Below are positions 8,389 to 17,758 of a DNA stretch of 64,000 bases, piece by piece. Source of the stretch: Methanosarcina barkeri 3 (lineage in GTDB: Archaea; Halobacteriota; Methanosarcinia; Methanosarcinales; Methanosarcinaceae). How positions within the stretch are numbered: the first letter of the stretch is position 1; each line of letters starts with the position of its first letter. Both the position numbers and the translations under genes were made by a program. The DNA is taken from the NCBI RefSeq assembly GCF_000970305.1, contig NZ_CP009517.1, positions 1,736,001 through 1,800,000 on the forward strand, given 5' to 3'. The notes beneath the pieces were generated by a model. The model had not been told where the DNA came from. It saw nothing but the letters and a program-made list of their open reading frames with translations, and made no database searches.

Positions 8389-10406
8389 TAGAGTACCTCC
8401 GTTATTAACTTAACAAGTATTATCAGCAGGCTCACACCTAAAATTACTGCAGTTGCATAAGTCTGGATAACTCCGGTCTGAACTTTCCGGAGCTCCTCAC
8501 TTACACCGACTGTAAGAATTCCGATTCCTTCTACAATGCTGTCAATAATCACATCAAGCACCTGTGAAAGAAAAGCAATGATTCCGTATACGATTCCGAG
8601 TGAAAAAAACTCAGTATAGATTTCATGCTGGTAATAGCGCTTGTAAAGCAGCCTGTAAACCGGGTTCTTCATAGAAGCAAGCGGCCCGAGTTTGATTATC
8701 CTGAGATAATAGATTAGAAAAGCAACTGCAAGACCTGCAATGGCTACTATCATCGGAAGCCACTGGACAAAGAGAGACTCATGTCCGGCTGCCTCTACGA
8801 TCTGATTTCGGCCTAAGGCTGCAAGGTTTCCGATGTTAAGATTCACGAAGCTGTTTGCAAATGTTTCTTTGAGGAAATCCATGAACCCTGTTTTTGTCAG
8901 CCCACCGAATACGAGGGCAAAAATTGCCAGAATTGAAAGGGGAATTGTCATAATAGCAGGGGACTCGTGTCCGTGGTAGTTACTTCTTGGCTTCCCTGTA
9001 AAGGTCATGAAGATCAGTCTGAAGATATAAATCGAAGTGAGGAGTGCAGCCGCAATTGAGAACGCATAGGGAATCCAGTTGTTACTGTGTTCTCCAAAGA
9101 GGTAAGCAGCCTCGATAATTGCATCCTTTGAGAAGAAACCGCTTGTCCCTATTGAGGTTCCGGGTATTCCGAAACCTGCCAGAGCCAGGGCTGCAATTGT
9201 CATAGTAGCAGCCGTAATTGGCATTACCTTTCTTACGCCTCCAAGTTCTCTCATGTCCTGGGTGCCTACTGCGTGGATTACGCTGCCTGCACAGAGGAAA
9301 AGAAGGGCCTTAAAGAAAGCATGGTTGATAAGGTGGAAAAGAGAAATGCCTACTGCTTCAAGCCCTATTGCCGAGCCCAAGCCAAGACCAAGCATCATGT
9401 ATCCGAGCTGGCTTATGGTCGAATAAGCAAGTACACGCTTGAGGTCATTCATCACAATGCCCATCGTACCTGCAAAAAGCGCAGTAAAGCCTCCGAGATA
9501 GGCAACTACCATGAGAGAGTCAGGAGCTGCAATAAACATAGGGAAGGTCCTTGCGACCAGGTAGACGCCGGCAGTAACCATTGTTGCAGCATGGATAAGA
9601 GCTGAAACGGTTGTCGGGCCTTCCATTGCGTCAGGCAGCCATACATGCAGAGGAAACTGACCGGATTTTCCTATGGCTCCTCCGAAGAAGAGCAGGGTGA
9701 TAATGGTAAGGTGACTTACTTCAAAGCCGAAAATGTTTGAATGAAGTGCAGACAGCTGGGGAATATAACTGAAAATTTCGTCAAAACGGAGCAGGTATGT
9801 TCCGTCCTGGAAGCCTCCTGCAAGTTTCAGTAGATCGGAAGTCAGTACAATTATTCCTGTAAGGAACATCACGTCTCCGACCCTGGTTGTCAGGAAAGCT
9901 TTCTTGGCAGCCGCTGCAGCTGATGGCCTTTCGAACCAGAAGCCAATTAAGAGATAGGAACACAGCCCTACAAGTTCCCAGGAAACAAAGAACTGAAGGA
10001 TGTTGTCCGAAAGAGCCAGGGAAAGCATTGCTGCGGTAAAGAGTGCGGTTTCTGCAAAATACCTGGCTTCTCCTGGGTCGCCGGACATATAACTAACTGC
10101 ATAGATATGGATCAACAGACTTACAAAGGAGACCATTGAGAGCATTACTGCGGCCAGAGGATCAATCAACACTCCGATATTAAGCACTGCAAACCAGGGA
10201 TAGGACTGGCTTATAACCTCGCCCGGGTTTGCCAGCAACCTGAGCGTAATCACCAAAGAGATTACGAAGGAGGCGGCAATTGCCAGTATAGGGACTATTG
10301 CCCCGCCTGAGGGCATTTTCCTGCCGAAGAAAAAGGTGATAACAAAAGCCAGTGCCGGAAGCAGGGGGATTAAAAATGCAAGTTCTTCTAAGGCCGTTTT
10401 TACCAC
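8388..10406 (-). CDS. fpoL: F420H2 dehydrogenase subunit FpoL
   Basis: NuoL/ND5-like subunit of 672 residues, the longest in the operon. It has the [22 protein letters not shown]-type antiporter signature (here with [13 protein letters not shown]) and a C-terminal extension of several hydrophobic segments corresponding to the lateral helix arm of NuoL. It starts with GTG at 10406, overlapping fpoK by 7 bp. The GTG lies inside the purine-rich GAGGTGG, so the exact start is a little uncertain. Confidence 0.97.
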   Translation of the reverse strand: MVKTALEELAFLIPLLPALAFVITFFFGRKMPSGGAIVPILAIAASFVISLVITLRLLANPGEVISQSYPWFAVLNIGVLIDPLAAVMLSMVSFVSLLIHIYAVSYMSGDPGEARYFAETALFTAAMLSLALSDNILQFFVSWELVGLCSYLLIGFWFERPSAAAAAKKAFLTTRVGDVMFLTGIIVLTSDLLKLAGGFQDGTYLLRFDEIFSYIPQLSALHSNIFGFEVSHLTIITLLFFGGAIGKSGQFPLHVWLPDAMEGPTTVSALIHAATMVTAGVYLVARTFPMFIAAPDSLMVVAYLGGFTALFAGTMGIVMNDLKRVLAYSTISQLGYMMLGLGLGSAIGLEAVGISLFHLINHAFFKALLFLCAGSVIHAVGTQDMRELGGVRKVMPITAATMTIAALALAGFGIPGTSIGTSGFFSKDAIIEAAYLFGEHSNNWIPYAFSIAAALLTSIYIFRLIFMTFTGKPRSNYHGHESPAIMTIPLSILAIFALVFGGLTKTGFMDFLKETFANSFVNLNIGNLAALGRNQIVEAAGHESLFVQWLPMIVAIAGLAVAFLIYYLRIIKLGPLASMKNPVYRLLYKRYYQHEIYTEFFSLGIVYGIIAFLSQVLDVIIDSIVEGIGILTVGVSEELRKVQTGVIQTYATAVILGVSLLIILVKLITEVL

Positions 10407-10702
10407 CTCAGGATGTTTAGCTCATCAAGGTTGATCTTATCGTGCATTCTGTAGATTGCCATGAAGATTGCAAACCCGACCGCTGCTTCGGCAGCTGCAA
10501 GAGCAATCGAGAAGATGGCGAAAACCTGCCCGTTCAGGGTATCCGTATAACTTGAGAAAGCTACAAGGTTCAGGTTTGCAGAGTTGAGCATGAGCTCGAT
10601 GCACATAATCATCCTGATGCCGTTTTTATGTGTCATTACACCATAGAGTCCGATTGAAAACAGCAAGGCTGCGAGCCCCAGGTAAAAGTATAAAGGAATC
10701 AT
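10400..10702 (-). CDS. fpoK: F420H2 dehydrogenase subunit FpoK
   Basis: NuoK/ND4L-like protein of 100 residues with three transmembrane helices. Membrane-embedded Glu residues conserved in NuoK are visible in [14 protein letters not shown] and [15 protein letters not shown] overlap with the preceding fpoJ part and 7-bp overlap with fpoL show tight coupling. Confidence 0.96.
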   Translation of the reverse strand: MIPLYFYLGLAALLFSIGLYGVMTHKNGIRMIMCIELMLNSANLNLVAFSSYTDTLNGQVFAIFSIALAAAEAAVGFAIFMAIYRMHDKINLDELNILRW

Positions 10703-10950
10703 CGGTTACCCTCTCCTTTTGCCAGGTAAATTGCCCCTATGAGAGAGGCGAGCAGGACAATTGAAAGGACTTCAAAAGGCGCAACATAGTGAGTAAATAT
10801 CAGCATGCCAATGCCCTCTATATTACTCTGGTCAGCCGGATTTTGGGGAAGTTCGGAAACCGTGTTCCAGGAGGTTCCGAAAGCCCCGACTATCACAATA
10901 GCTGTAAAGAGCAAAGCTACAAGAAATGATAAAAGGCGATTAATCCTCAC
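10699..10950 (-). CDS. fpoJ: FpoJ C-terminal part (split NuoJ)
   Basis: Two-helix protein corresponding to the C-terminal half of NuoJ/ND6: a first helix followed by a hydrophilic loop, then [22 protein letters not shown]. The frame opens at GTG 10959, but a second GTG at 10950 lies 5 bp after a strong GGAGGTGA ribosome site and is the better start; the encoded protein then begins [10 protein letters not shown]. It overlaps the end of the N-terminal FpoJ gene by about 11 bp. NuoJ is one chain in bacteria; here the two halves are separate chains. Confidence 0.88.
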   Translation of the reverse strand: MRINRLLSFLVALLFTAIVIVGAFGTSWNTVSELPQNPADQSNIEGIGMLIFTHYVAPFEVLSIVLLASLIGAIYLAKGEGNR

Positions 10951-11230
10951 CTGGCTCACCTCCGATCTCGTGCTTTGTCAGCATAACCGCAAAGAGGATG
11001 AGAACTCCTATTGCTCCGATGTAGACCAGAATCTGAATGATTCCCAGGAACTGGGCATTCAAAAGAACATAGAGAGCTGCAATTCCGAACATGCACATGA
11101 TCAGGGAAAGCCCGGCTCGGACAATATCCTTTGCAGTTACCACGAAGACTGCAAAGAATACTGTAGCGATAGCAAGAATCACAAAGACGGCCATTTCCAG
11201 GGCTGATCCTATTGTTTCGAGCCCGATCAT
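10940..11230 (-). CDS. fpoJ: FpoJ N-terminal part (split NuoJ)
   Basis: Corresponds to the first three helices of NuoJ/ND6, including the conserved FLGIIQILVYIGAIGVLILFA helix region (Tyr-Gly pi-bulge helix) followed by the AVMLTK end of that helix. 96 residues, ATGA overlap with fpoI. Together with the next gene it reconstitutes a NuoJ-like subunit. Confidence 0.93.
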   Translation of the reverse strand: MIGLETIGSALEMAVFVILAIATVFFAVFVVTAKDIVRAGLSLIMCMFGIAALYVLLNAQFLGIIQILVYIGAIGVLILFAVMLTKHEIGGEPGED

Positions 11231-11637
11231 CTCTCATCACCTTTTTCGAGATCGACTTCCCTTGCAAGTTTTTCAGGAGTCATGAGCAGGTCTTTGTGAT
11301 GCCATTTAACAAGACCTTTAGCGTATTCCTTGCCGCTTGAAAGCGCACCTTTAGGACACTGATCGATGCAGAGTCCGCAGAAAAGGCAGTGCCCTATGTC
11401 AATTTGAGGGAACCAGCGTTGTTTTGAGCTCCCTGGTGCAATCGGAGCTTTTACGATCTTAATTGCGGCATTAGGGCAAGTATTGGCACAGATGCCACAA
11501 CCTATGCATTTACTTTTATCAAGTATCTGAAGTCCCCTGAACCGGTCGGAAAGTTCACTGGGTTTTTCCGGGTACATCCTGGTTACGGGAGGTCTTGTGA
11601 TGTTTCTAATTGCATATTTAATGTTTTTAAGGACCAT
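11227..11637 (-). CDS. fpoI: F420H2 dehydrogenase iron-sulfur subunit FpoI
   Basis: NuoI-like protein of 136 residues with two classical CxxCxxCxxxCP motifs at residues 44-54 and 84-94, giving two [4Fe-4S] clusters that relay electrons to FpoB. Four base pairs after fpoH, ATGA overlap with fpoJ. Confidence 0.97.
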   Translation of the reverse strand: MVLKNIKYAIRNITRPPVTRMYPEKPSELSDRFRGLQILDKSKCIGCGICANTCPNAAIKIVKAPIAPGSSKQRWFPQIDIGHCLFCGLCIDQCPKGALSSGKEYAKGLVKWHHKDLLMTPEKLAREVDLEKGDER

Positions 11638-11641
11638 GGTT

Positions 11642-12682
11642 TCACGCCCCCAGGTAGAGTCCGAGCCCTACAGCCCAGACAAGGTTTAGAAGGGCAAGAG
11701 GAAGCAGTTTTTTCCAGCTCAGGTCAACAACCTGGTCAATCCTGAACCTCGGGACAGCCCATCTGAGCCCTATAATTACCATAAGTACAAAGACAACTTT
11801 TACAATCAGGAAGCCTGTTGGAGCGATAAGGCCAAGCACGGAATTGTTTGCAATAAAACCTGGCACGTTCCAACCGCCAAGGAAGAGAAGGGCTACAAGG
11901 AAAGAACCGAGGATCATGTGGATGTACTCGGCAAAAAAACCTAGCCCGAAACGCATTCCACAGTATTCCGTAATCCACCCTGCTATCAATTCTTCTTCGG
12001 ACTCATTCTGGTCAAAGGGAAGTCTTCCCATGTCAGCCATAAGTGATACAAAGAATACAAAACATCCCAGAGGCTGCAGGAAAATATTCCAGTGCAGGCC
12101 CTGCGCACTCGAAATATCTACTATATTAAGCGAACCTGTCATAGCAGCTACACTTATGACAGATATTCCGAGAGGTACTTCATATCCTACCATTCGGGCA
12201 AAATTTCGAAAAGCTCCTAGCAGGGAGTATTTGTTATTTGAGCCGTAAGCCACCATAAATATTCCAAAAATTGATAATGCGGATACTGCTTCGATGTAAA
12301 GCACACTGATGTCCATCTGGGTGACCGCAAGCGGGTACTCGACCCCATTAATGAAAACTGCACCCACAGGAAGGGCAACAAGCATAAGAAAAACCGAACC
12401 AAGCATGAAAATATTAGCATTATTAAAAAGTAAACTGTCAGCATTCAGCGGCTTTAAGTCTTCTTTCGTAAAAAGTTTGATTGCATCGGCTACAAGCTGC
12501 AGAAGTCCATATTTTCCTACACGGCAGGGTCCCATTCTTGTCTGGATATCAGCAGAAAGCTTCCTTTCAAGCCACACAGCTCCCATTGCTCCGACAAAAA
12601 TAAACCCTATAAGAACAAGGCCTACTATTCCACGGACCCAGGGGATTAAAGGAGCTAGATATTCAGGAACTACTATTGTCAT
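11642..12682 (-). CDS. fpoH: F420H2 dehydrogenase membrane subunit FpoH
   Basis: NuoH/ND1-like subunit with about eight helices and the acidic quinone-site loop conserved in the family (ADMGRLPFDQNESEEELIAG). The frame can be read from a GTG at 12691, but that GTG is part of the ribosome site AGGTGAT; the ATG at 12682 is the likely start, giving 346 residues. The fpoD stop overlaps the ribosome site. Confidence 0.96.
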   Translation of the reverse strand: MTIVVPEYLAPLIPWVRGIVGLVLIGFIFVGAMGAVWLERKLSADIQTRMGPCRVGKYGLLQLVADAIKLFTKEDLKPLNADSLLFNNANIFMLGSVFLMLVALPVGAVFINGVEYPLAVTQMDISVLYIEAVSALSIFGIFMVAYGSNNKYSLLGAFRNFARMVGYEVPLGISVISVAAMTGSLNIVDISSAQGLHWNIFLQPLGCFVFFVSLMADMGRLPFDQNESEEELIAGWITEYCGMRFGLGFFAEYIHMILGSFLVALLFLGGWNVPGFIANNSVLGLIAPTGFLIVKVVFVLMVIIGLRWAVPRFRIDQVVDLSWKKLLPLALLNLVWAVGLGLYLGA

Positions 12683-12687
12683 CAGAA

Positions 12688-13812
12688 TCACCTGTCCGCT
12701 TCACTGGTACATCCGTCCATGCTGCCCGAAATTGATGCTACATCCGCAACAGTCGTGCCTATTATTAGAGGAGGAAGAGCTTGCAGGGTAGGATAGTAAG
12801 GGCCTCTGATCTTTACTCTGTACGGCTTGTCCGAACCGTCGGAGATCATGTACATACCCATTTCCCCTCTTGGATCTTCCACCCTGTGGAATACCTCACC
12901 GGCAGGAACTCTCATTACAGGAGTTCTCCTGCCATACATGGTACCTTCAGGAAAGAGCGGACCACCTGGAATCTGATCGAGGCACTGTTCTAAAATATAG
13001 ATACTTTCCCTGATCTCGTTAATCCTGACCTGCACTCTTGCAAAACAGTCTCCTGCGGTTTCAGTGCAGACTTTGAAGTCAAGGTCCTTATATACCAGAT
13101 AAGGCTCGTTTTTCCGGATATCGAAAGGGACACCGGTTGCACGCAAAACAGGTCCTGAGACTCCAAGGTTCTTTGCGACATCAGCAGTCAGGACACCAAC
13201 TCCGACAGTTCTTTCCCTGAAGATCCTGTCCGTATGAAACATTTCTTCAAAATCGTCTACTGATTTTTTGAGATTATTGAAAACAGATAGTGCTTTTTCT
13301 TTAAACCCATCCGGCAGGTCGTCCCTTACTCCTCCGAACTTGAGATAGCTGTGAGTAACTCTGGCTCCCGTGATCATGTCAATCAGGCCCAGAACCTCTT
13401 CTCGTTCCCTGATCGTGTACATGAACATGGAGACAAAACCAATGAATTCTCCAAACTCACCCATACCCAATAAATGACTCTGAATTCTTGTAAGCTCGTC
13501 AAGAATAACCCTGATATATTGAGACCTTTCAGGCGGTTCGATGCCCAGTAATTTCTCGGTACAGCCTACAAAACATTCTTCGTTTACAAGAGCCACAAGA
13601 TAGCAGATCCTGTCCACGATTGTGATTCCCTGGAGGTAAGTCTTATTCTCCAGAATCTTTTCAATACCTTTATGAATGAAACCGAGTTCTATGTCAGCAT
13701 CCACGACTGTTTCCCCTTTCAACCTCAGGTTTAGCCTGAAGGGACCTGGCTGCATGGGATGCTGAGGGCCCAGGTGTACGATCATCTCGTTTGGTTCAAG
13801 CTGCTCTTCCAT
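12688..13812 (-). CDS. fpoD: F420H2 dehydrogenase subunit FpoD
   Basis: NuoD-like (49 kDa) subunit, 374 residues, related to the large subunit of NiFe hydrogenases but without the metal-binding cysteines. Conserved N-terminal LGPQHPMQPGPFRL and C-terminal region are present. With FpoB it forms the methanophenazine-reducing site. Separate from fpoC (9 bp gap), unlike fused NuoCD. Confidence 0.97.
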   Translation of the reverse strand: MEEQLEPNEMIVHLGPQHPMQPGPFRLNLRLKGETVVDADIELGFIHKGIEKILENKTYLQGITIVDRICYLVALVNEECFVGCTEKLLGIEPPERSQYIRVILDELTRIQSHLLGMGEFGEFIGFVSMFMYTIREREEVLGLIDMITGARVTHSYLKFGGVRDDLPDGFKEKALSVFNNLKKSVDDFEEMFHTDRIFRERTVGVGVLTADVAKNLGVSGPVLRATGVPFDIRKNEPYLVYKDLDFKVCTETAGDCFARVQVRINEIRESIYILEQCLDQIPGGPLFPEGTMYGRRTPVMRVPAGEVFHRVEDPRGEMGMYMISDGSDKPYRVKIRGPYYPTLQALPPLIIGTTVADVASISGSMDGCTSEADR

Positions 13813-13821
13813 TTTTCACCC

Positions 13822-14298
13822 TCACACCAGATTTCTGGCAGTTTTATTCGGAAAGCCCTCGTAATCTTTCCTGAGGGGCCATTCTCCAATCATATCTTCG
13901 GGAAGTACAAGTGGTTTCAGGTTCGGGTGATTTTTAAATAAAATTCCGAAAAGCTCGTAAGTTTCCCTTTCATACCAGTTTGCATTCCAGTACACCGATA
14001 CGATGGACTCGATTTCCGGGTTTTCCCTGGGAAGCCTGGCCTTAAGCGTCAGAACTACAGGATGATTATATGATGCTATATGATAGACTACTTCAAGCTC
14101 ATTCCTTTTTATGTAGTCCACTCCGCAGACTGAGCAGAGGTGGTCGAACTGAAGAGAGTCCTTAAGATACTGACAAACTTTTCTTACCTCATCCTTATCC
14201 ACATATGACCTTGCACGGATTTCGGATTCGGCTGTTGCTTCGGAGATTGCCTCAGGAAAAGCATCTGTTAATGACTTGAGAATTTCTGCGACATCCAT
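13822..14298 (-). CDS. fpoC: F420H2 dehydrogenase subunit FpoC
   Basis: NuoC-like (30 kDa) subunit of 158 residues with the signature W-ERETYELFGILFKNHPNL and the RKDYEG box near the C-terminus. Peripheral arm structural subunit. A 47-bp gap to fpoB is the largest within the operon. Confidence 0.96.
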   Translation of the reverse strand: MDVAEILKSLTDAFPEAISEATAESEIRARSYVDKDEVRKVCQYLKDSLQFDHLCSVCGVDYIKRNELEVVYHIASYNHPVVLTLKARLPRENPEIESIVSVYWNANWYERETYELFGILFKNHPNLKPLVLPEDMIGEWPLRKDYEGFPNKTARNLV

Positions 14299-14345
14299 AA
14301 TTTTTCCTCGAATAACTCTGAGATTTCAGAAGAACCTCGGTAAGC

Positions 14346-14891
14346 TTAGTACTCCGAACCCAGGTCTTTCTTGGCTTTGATTTTTTCCTGAAGTTCCACA
14401 AATCCCTGAAGCATTGCCTCGGGTCTTGGAGGACAGCCTGGAACGAAGACATCGATTGGAAATATTTCATCAATATTCTGGACCGTACTGTATGATTCAT
14501 AGAAAGGGCCGCCACTAATGGAACAATCTCCAATGCACATAACCCATTTCGGAGAAGGCATCTGTTCCCAGAGTCTTTTTAAAGCAGGCAGGTATTTCTT
14601 TGTCACGTAGCCACTGATGAGCATGACGTCAGCCTGTCTGGGGGAGTTTCTCGGAATGATCCCAAAGCGATCCGTATCATAGTGGGCACAGCCCATAGCG
14701 ATCATCTCAACTCCGCAACATCCCATTGGCTGAGTCATAAACCACAAAGAGTTTTTCCTTCCCCAATTGATCAAGTCCTGAACCTTAGTTTTCTTGAGTA
14801 AGTCACTTATCGCACTGGTTGTTGTTGTGATAACTCCGGGAATTCCTTCTTCCGAAGTCTCATCGGATTTACTCGCTTTTTTTTCCGTCAT
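14346..14891 (-). CDS. fpoB: F420H2 dehydrogenase subunit FpoB
   Basis: NuoB-like subunit carrying the terminal [4Fe-4S] cluster (N2): the cysteine ligands are visible in GCCGVEM, IGDCSISGG and PGCPPRPEA. The frame allows an ATG at 14900, but the ATG at 14891 overlaps the fpoA stop as ATGA and is my preferred start (181 residues). The N-terminus is a polar extension relative to bacterial NuoB. Confidence 0.96.
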   Translation of the reverse strand: MTEKKASKSDETSEEGIPGVITTTTSAISDLLKKTKVQDLINWGRKNSLWFMTQPMGCCGVEMIAMGCAHYDTDRFGIIPRNSPRQADVMLISGYVTKKYLPALKRLWEQMPSPKWVMCIGDCSISGGPFYESYSTVQNIDEIFPIDVFVPGCPPRPEAMLQGFVELQEKIKAKKDLGSEY

Positions 14892-15262
14892 TTCACCCAT
14901 GTAAGAGCCCCCTTCTTCCAGAGATAAACGTACCCGAAGAGCAGTATAAAAATAAAGGCAAACATCTCAACCACTGCAATTGAGGTGATCCCATGACCCT
15001 TATAGACTGTAATCCATGGGTAAAGGAAGAGCACCTCTATATCAAAGAGTACAAAAGCTATCGCATAAAGATAATACTCAACATTGAACTGGATCCTTGC
15101 AGTTCCTGTAGGAACCGATCCCGATTCATATGTAGTGTATTTGCCGGCTGCCTTGCTTCTCGGGCTCAGTTGCTTTACCATAAACATTGTCAGTGGAGGC
15201 ATAACAAGTGCCATGACGAGGAATATTGCAACTGGTATGTAGCTATCAATTATTCCAGACAT
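14888..15262 (-). CDS. fpoA: F420H2 dehydrogenase subunit FpoA
   Basis: First gene of the operon; NuoA/ND3-like protein with three helices and the YESGSVPTG loop (the Cys-containing loop of ND3 in other species lacks the Cys here). A GTG at 15271 belongs to the ribosome site AGGTGAT, so the ATG at 15262 is taken as start (124 residues). The promoter must lie in the long spacer to the right. Confidence 0.95.
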   Translation of the reverse strand: MSGIIDSYIPVAIFLVMALVMPPLTMFMVKQLSPRSKAAGKYTTYESGSVPTGTARIQFNVEYYLYAIAFVLFDIEVLFLYPWITVYKGHGITSIAVVEMFAFIFILLFGYVYLWKKGALTWVK

Positions 15263-16289
15263 TAATATCACCTATTAAAATGCAGCAACCTGAATTGCAG
15301 CATTAAATGACATGAATTTTGGATTTTGGTACACAAAACCGCGTCCGAACAACCGTGTTTATGGAATTGTTTTCGGTCCAGACACAGATCCTTTTATAAA
15401 TTCTTGAGTCCACAGAGATCTTTAATTTCAGTAAAAAGATCCCTGAACACAGACAGCATTTTCTTCCTGACCTTGAAAATTTAGATTTCTTTATCCTGAA
15501 CGGTATTATAAATTGTCTGAAAGTTTGGATTTCTTTACCCTGGATGGTATTATAAATTGTCTGAATGTTTAGGTTTCTTTACCCTGAATGGATTATAAAT
15601 TGTCTGAAAGTTTGGATTTCTTTACCCTGGATGGTACCATAAATTGCCAGAAATTCAGGATGGTTCCCGCTCCAGGCAGCACAGGTCCGGTTGAGTGAGA
15701 TTAATGATTAATTAAAATTGATTAAATTACAGCGCCCCATACTAATCTCTGTAAATGAATGAGAAGTTACTTACGTTATTTGCTAGATAATTAATATTAT
15801 ATAAATATTAAGTTTAAATAAATAGAATCTGTCTTTAGAATATGAACATGTTTGAAAATCGGAATAAAATCATATTTTGTTTACGGAGTTATATAAATTA
15901 TGTATATGTTATTTCTTTCCAGTTCCCCAAACATAAATAATATTATTTATAATATATATAAGTAAGCTCATATAAGCACAATAAGTATATATAGACTTTA
16001 ATTATTCTAGATTGAATAAAATATTCATATATAATATAAACAATCTTGAAAACTTTTATTTTAAAAATTTTTTTCCTTCCTCGCCGAAAATAAAAATACT
16101 AAAAGGTTAATAAAATTCGGTTATCTTGCTGCAAAATCTTGAGTAGAAGTCAATCTGTGTATTTAGCGAGATTTGAATGAAATCAACAGTAGAATCATCA
16201 GTTTAACTATATAAAGTACGATCCTGAGGACACACTGTACCAATACATTATAATAAGTCTTTTCATGATAGAAAAACTGGTGGAATCGC
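15263..16289. promoter_or_regulatory. 1-kb divergent control region of fpo and the ferredoxin-cof genes
   Basis: No gene visible. It must hold the leftward fpo promoter and the rightward promoter of the ferredoxin gene. A TATA-like CTATATAAAG at 16207-16216 lies about 75 bp before the ferredoxin ATG. For fpo, several TTTATAAT boxes occur within a 44-bp repeat array (separate entry), which would give an untranslated leader of 200 bp or more; the stretch 15300-15420 is also possible. A perfect 18-bp AT palindrome lies at 15933-15950. The part 15750-16080 is extremely AT-rich. Confidence 0.6.
15475..15660. repeat. four tandem 44-bp repeats upstream of fpo
   Basis: Four imperfect units with a 43-44 bp period; each contains GATTTCTTTACCCTG, then a TATTATAAATTGTCTGAA block. 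On the minus strand, the fpo direction, the latter reads TTTATAATA, close to an archaeal TATA box. The fourth unit is the most diverged. Repeated promoter-like or binding-site units upstream of a highly expressed operon are suggestive, but function is inference. Confidence 0.8.
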
Positions 16290-16451
16290 ATGAAGATTAA
16301 TGACAATTGTGTAGGGTGCGGCCAGTGTGCTTCTTTTTGCAAAAAAGGAGCAATAGATGTAAAAGGAAAGGCAAGAGCTACTGACGCCTGCATAGACTGC
16401 GGCATCTGCGTGCTCTACTGCCCTGTTAAGGCCATAGAGGTGCTGGTATGA
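16290..16451 (+). CDS. 2[4Fe-4S] ferredoxin
   Basis: A 53-residue ferredoxin read from ATG at 16290, with CxxCxxCxxxC motifs in CVGCGQCASFC and CIDCGICVLYCP. The stop overlaps the next gene's ATG (ATGA), so the two are translationally coupled and it is probably the electron donor or acceptor of the following flavoenzyme. The arrangement repeats at 25.3 kb, where a similar ferredoxin overlaps geranylgeranyl reductase. Confidence 0.88.
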   Translation: MKINDNCVGCGQCASFCKKGAIDVKGKARATDACIDCGICVLYCPVKAIEVLV

Positions 16452-17725
16452 AAGCGATTGTAATTGGTGCGGGACTTGGAGGACTCTTAAGTGCGGCCAG
16501 GCTTTCAAAGTCAGGATACCAGGTAGATGTTTTTGAAAGGCTTCCTATCACAGGAGGAAGGTTTACAAACCTCAGTTACAAAGGATTCCAGCTTTCGAGC
16601 GGAGCTTTCCATATCCTGCCCCATGGACCTGCAGGCCCTCTAGCCCATTTTCTTAAAGAAGTCGGTGCCGATGTAAAGATCGTAAGATCGGATATTACAA
16701 CTGTGCGCGTGCCCCTGAAAAAAGGCAGCCAGGATTATGAGAAAGGCTTCAAAGATATTTCGTTTACCGATTTTTCCACACTTCTCTCGCATAAAGACCG
16801 ATTGAAAATCGCTCTTCTTATAGTAAGTACGCGAAAAAACCGCCCGACAGGAAGCAGTTTGCAGGCATGGATCCGGTCTCAGTTTAAGGATGAGTGGCTT
16901 GTGAAATTTGCCGATGCTTTCTGCGGCTGGTCATTGAGCCTGAAAAGTGACGAAGTTCCTGTGGAAGAAATTTTCGAAATAATTGAAAATATGTACAGAT
17001 TCGGCGGCCCAGGTGTTCCTATCGGTGGATGCAAAGGAGTAATCGATGCTCTGGAAAGTGTGATTGCTGCACACGATGGAAAGATCCATACCGAGACCGA
17101 GGTTTCAAAAATTCTTGTGGAAAACGGAAAAGCCGTAGGCGTACTTGTTGGTGAGGAAGCTTATAAAGCAGACCTGATCATCAGCGATTTGGGACATGCC
17201 GCAACGGCATGCATTTGTGAGGAGGTCCTGTCAGGAGAAAAAGATTCAGGATACCTGAAAATACTTGAAACCCTGAAGCCTTCTGCGGGCATAAAGATTT
17301 GTCTTGCTGCAGACGAGCCGCTTGTAGGGCATTCGGGTGTCCTTCTAACCCCATATGCAAAAAGGGTAAATGGGATAAACGAGGTTACGCAGGTCGATCC
17401 TGGACTTGCTCCACCTGGTAAGCACCTTACAATGTCCCATCAGTATGTAGCCCCTGAGAACGTGAAGAATCTCGAAGCTGAAATTGAACTTGGGCTTCAG
17501 GACCTTAAAGAAATCTTTCCCAATAAAAAATATGAAGTTCTTCTTACCCAGTCATACCATGACAACTGGCCGGTAAACAGGGCAGCCTCAGGTAAGGACC
17601 CTGGTAACGAGACTCCTATTCCAGGACTTTACGTTGTAGGGGACGGAGCCAAAAGAAAAGGCGGCATTGAAGTTGAAGGCGTAGCTCTCGGTGTAGCTGC
17701 AACCATGAAGAAAATCCTAGGCTGA
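16448..17725 (+). CDS. phytoene desaturase-like FAD oxidoreductase
   Basis: A 425-residue flavoprotein with an N-terminal Rossmann motif GAGLGGLLSAARL at residues 7-19, a following E-R-GGR FAD-binding element (FERLPITGGRF) and a C-terminal GLYVVGDGA...GGIEVEGVALG FAD-binding end, the pattern of the phytoene desaturase/CrtI and NAD(P)/FAD oxidoreductase superfamily. Overlaps the ferredoxin gene and precedes cofG. No carotenoid genes are nearby, so a prenyl-chain role (lipid or methanophenazine side chain) or some other redox step is possible; the substrate cannot be told from sequence. Confidence 0.8.
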   Translation: MKAIVIGAGLGGLLSAARLSKSGYQVDVFERLPITGGRFTNLSYKGFQLSSGAFHILPHGPAGPLAHFLKEVGADVKIVRSDITTVRVPLKKGSQDYEKGFKDISFTDFSTLLSHKDRLKIALLIVSTRKNRPTGSSLQAWIRSQFKDEWLVKFADAFCGWSLSLKSDEVPVEEIFEIIENMYRFGGPGVPIGGCKGVIDALESVIAAHDGKIHTETEVSKILVENGKAVGVLVGEEAYKADLIISDLGHAATACICEEVLSGEKDSGYLKILETLKPSAGIKICLAADEPLVGHSGVLLTPYAKRVNGINEVTQVDPGLAPPGKHLTMSHQYVAPENVKNLEAEIELGLQDLKEIFPNKKYEVLLTQSYHDNWPVNRAASGKDPGNETPIPGLYVVGDGAKRKGGIEVEGVALGVAATMKKILG

Positions 17726-17758
17726 ATTTCAGAAAACAAACCCATCAGGTGTTTTATC

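Noticed and set aside
10805-11206. 133-codon plus-strand frame antisense to fpoJ and neighbours
   Set aside because: It overlaps well-supported fpo genes and encodes a protein without recognisable features; the same holds for the other antisense frames in the fpo operon.
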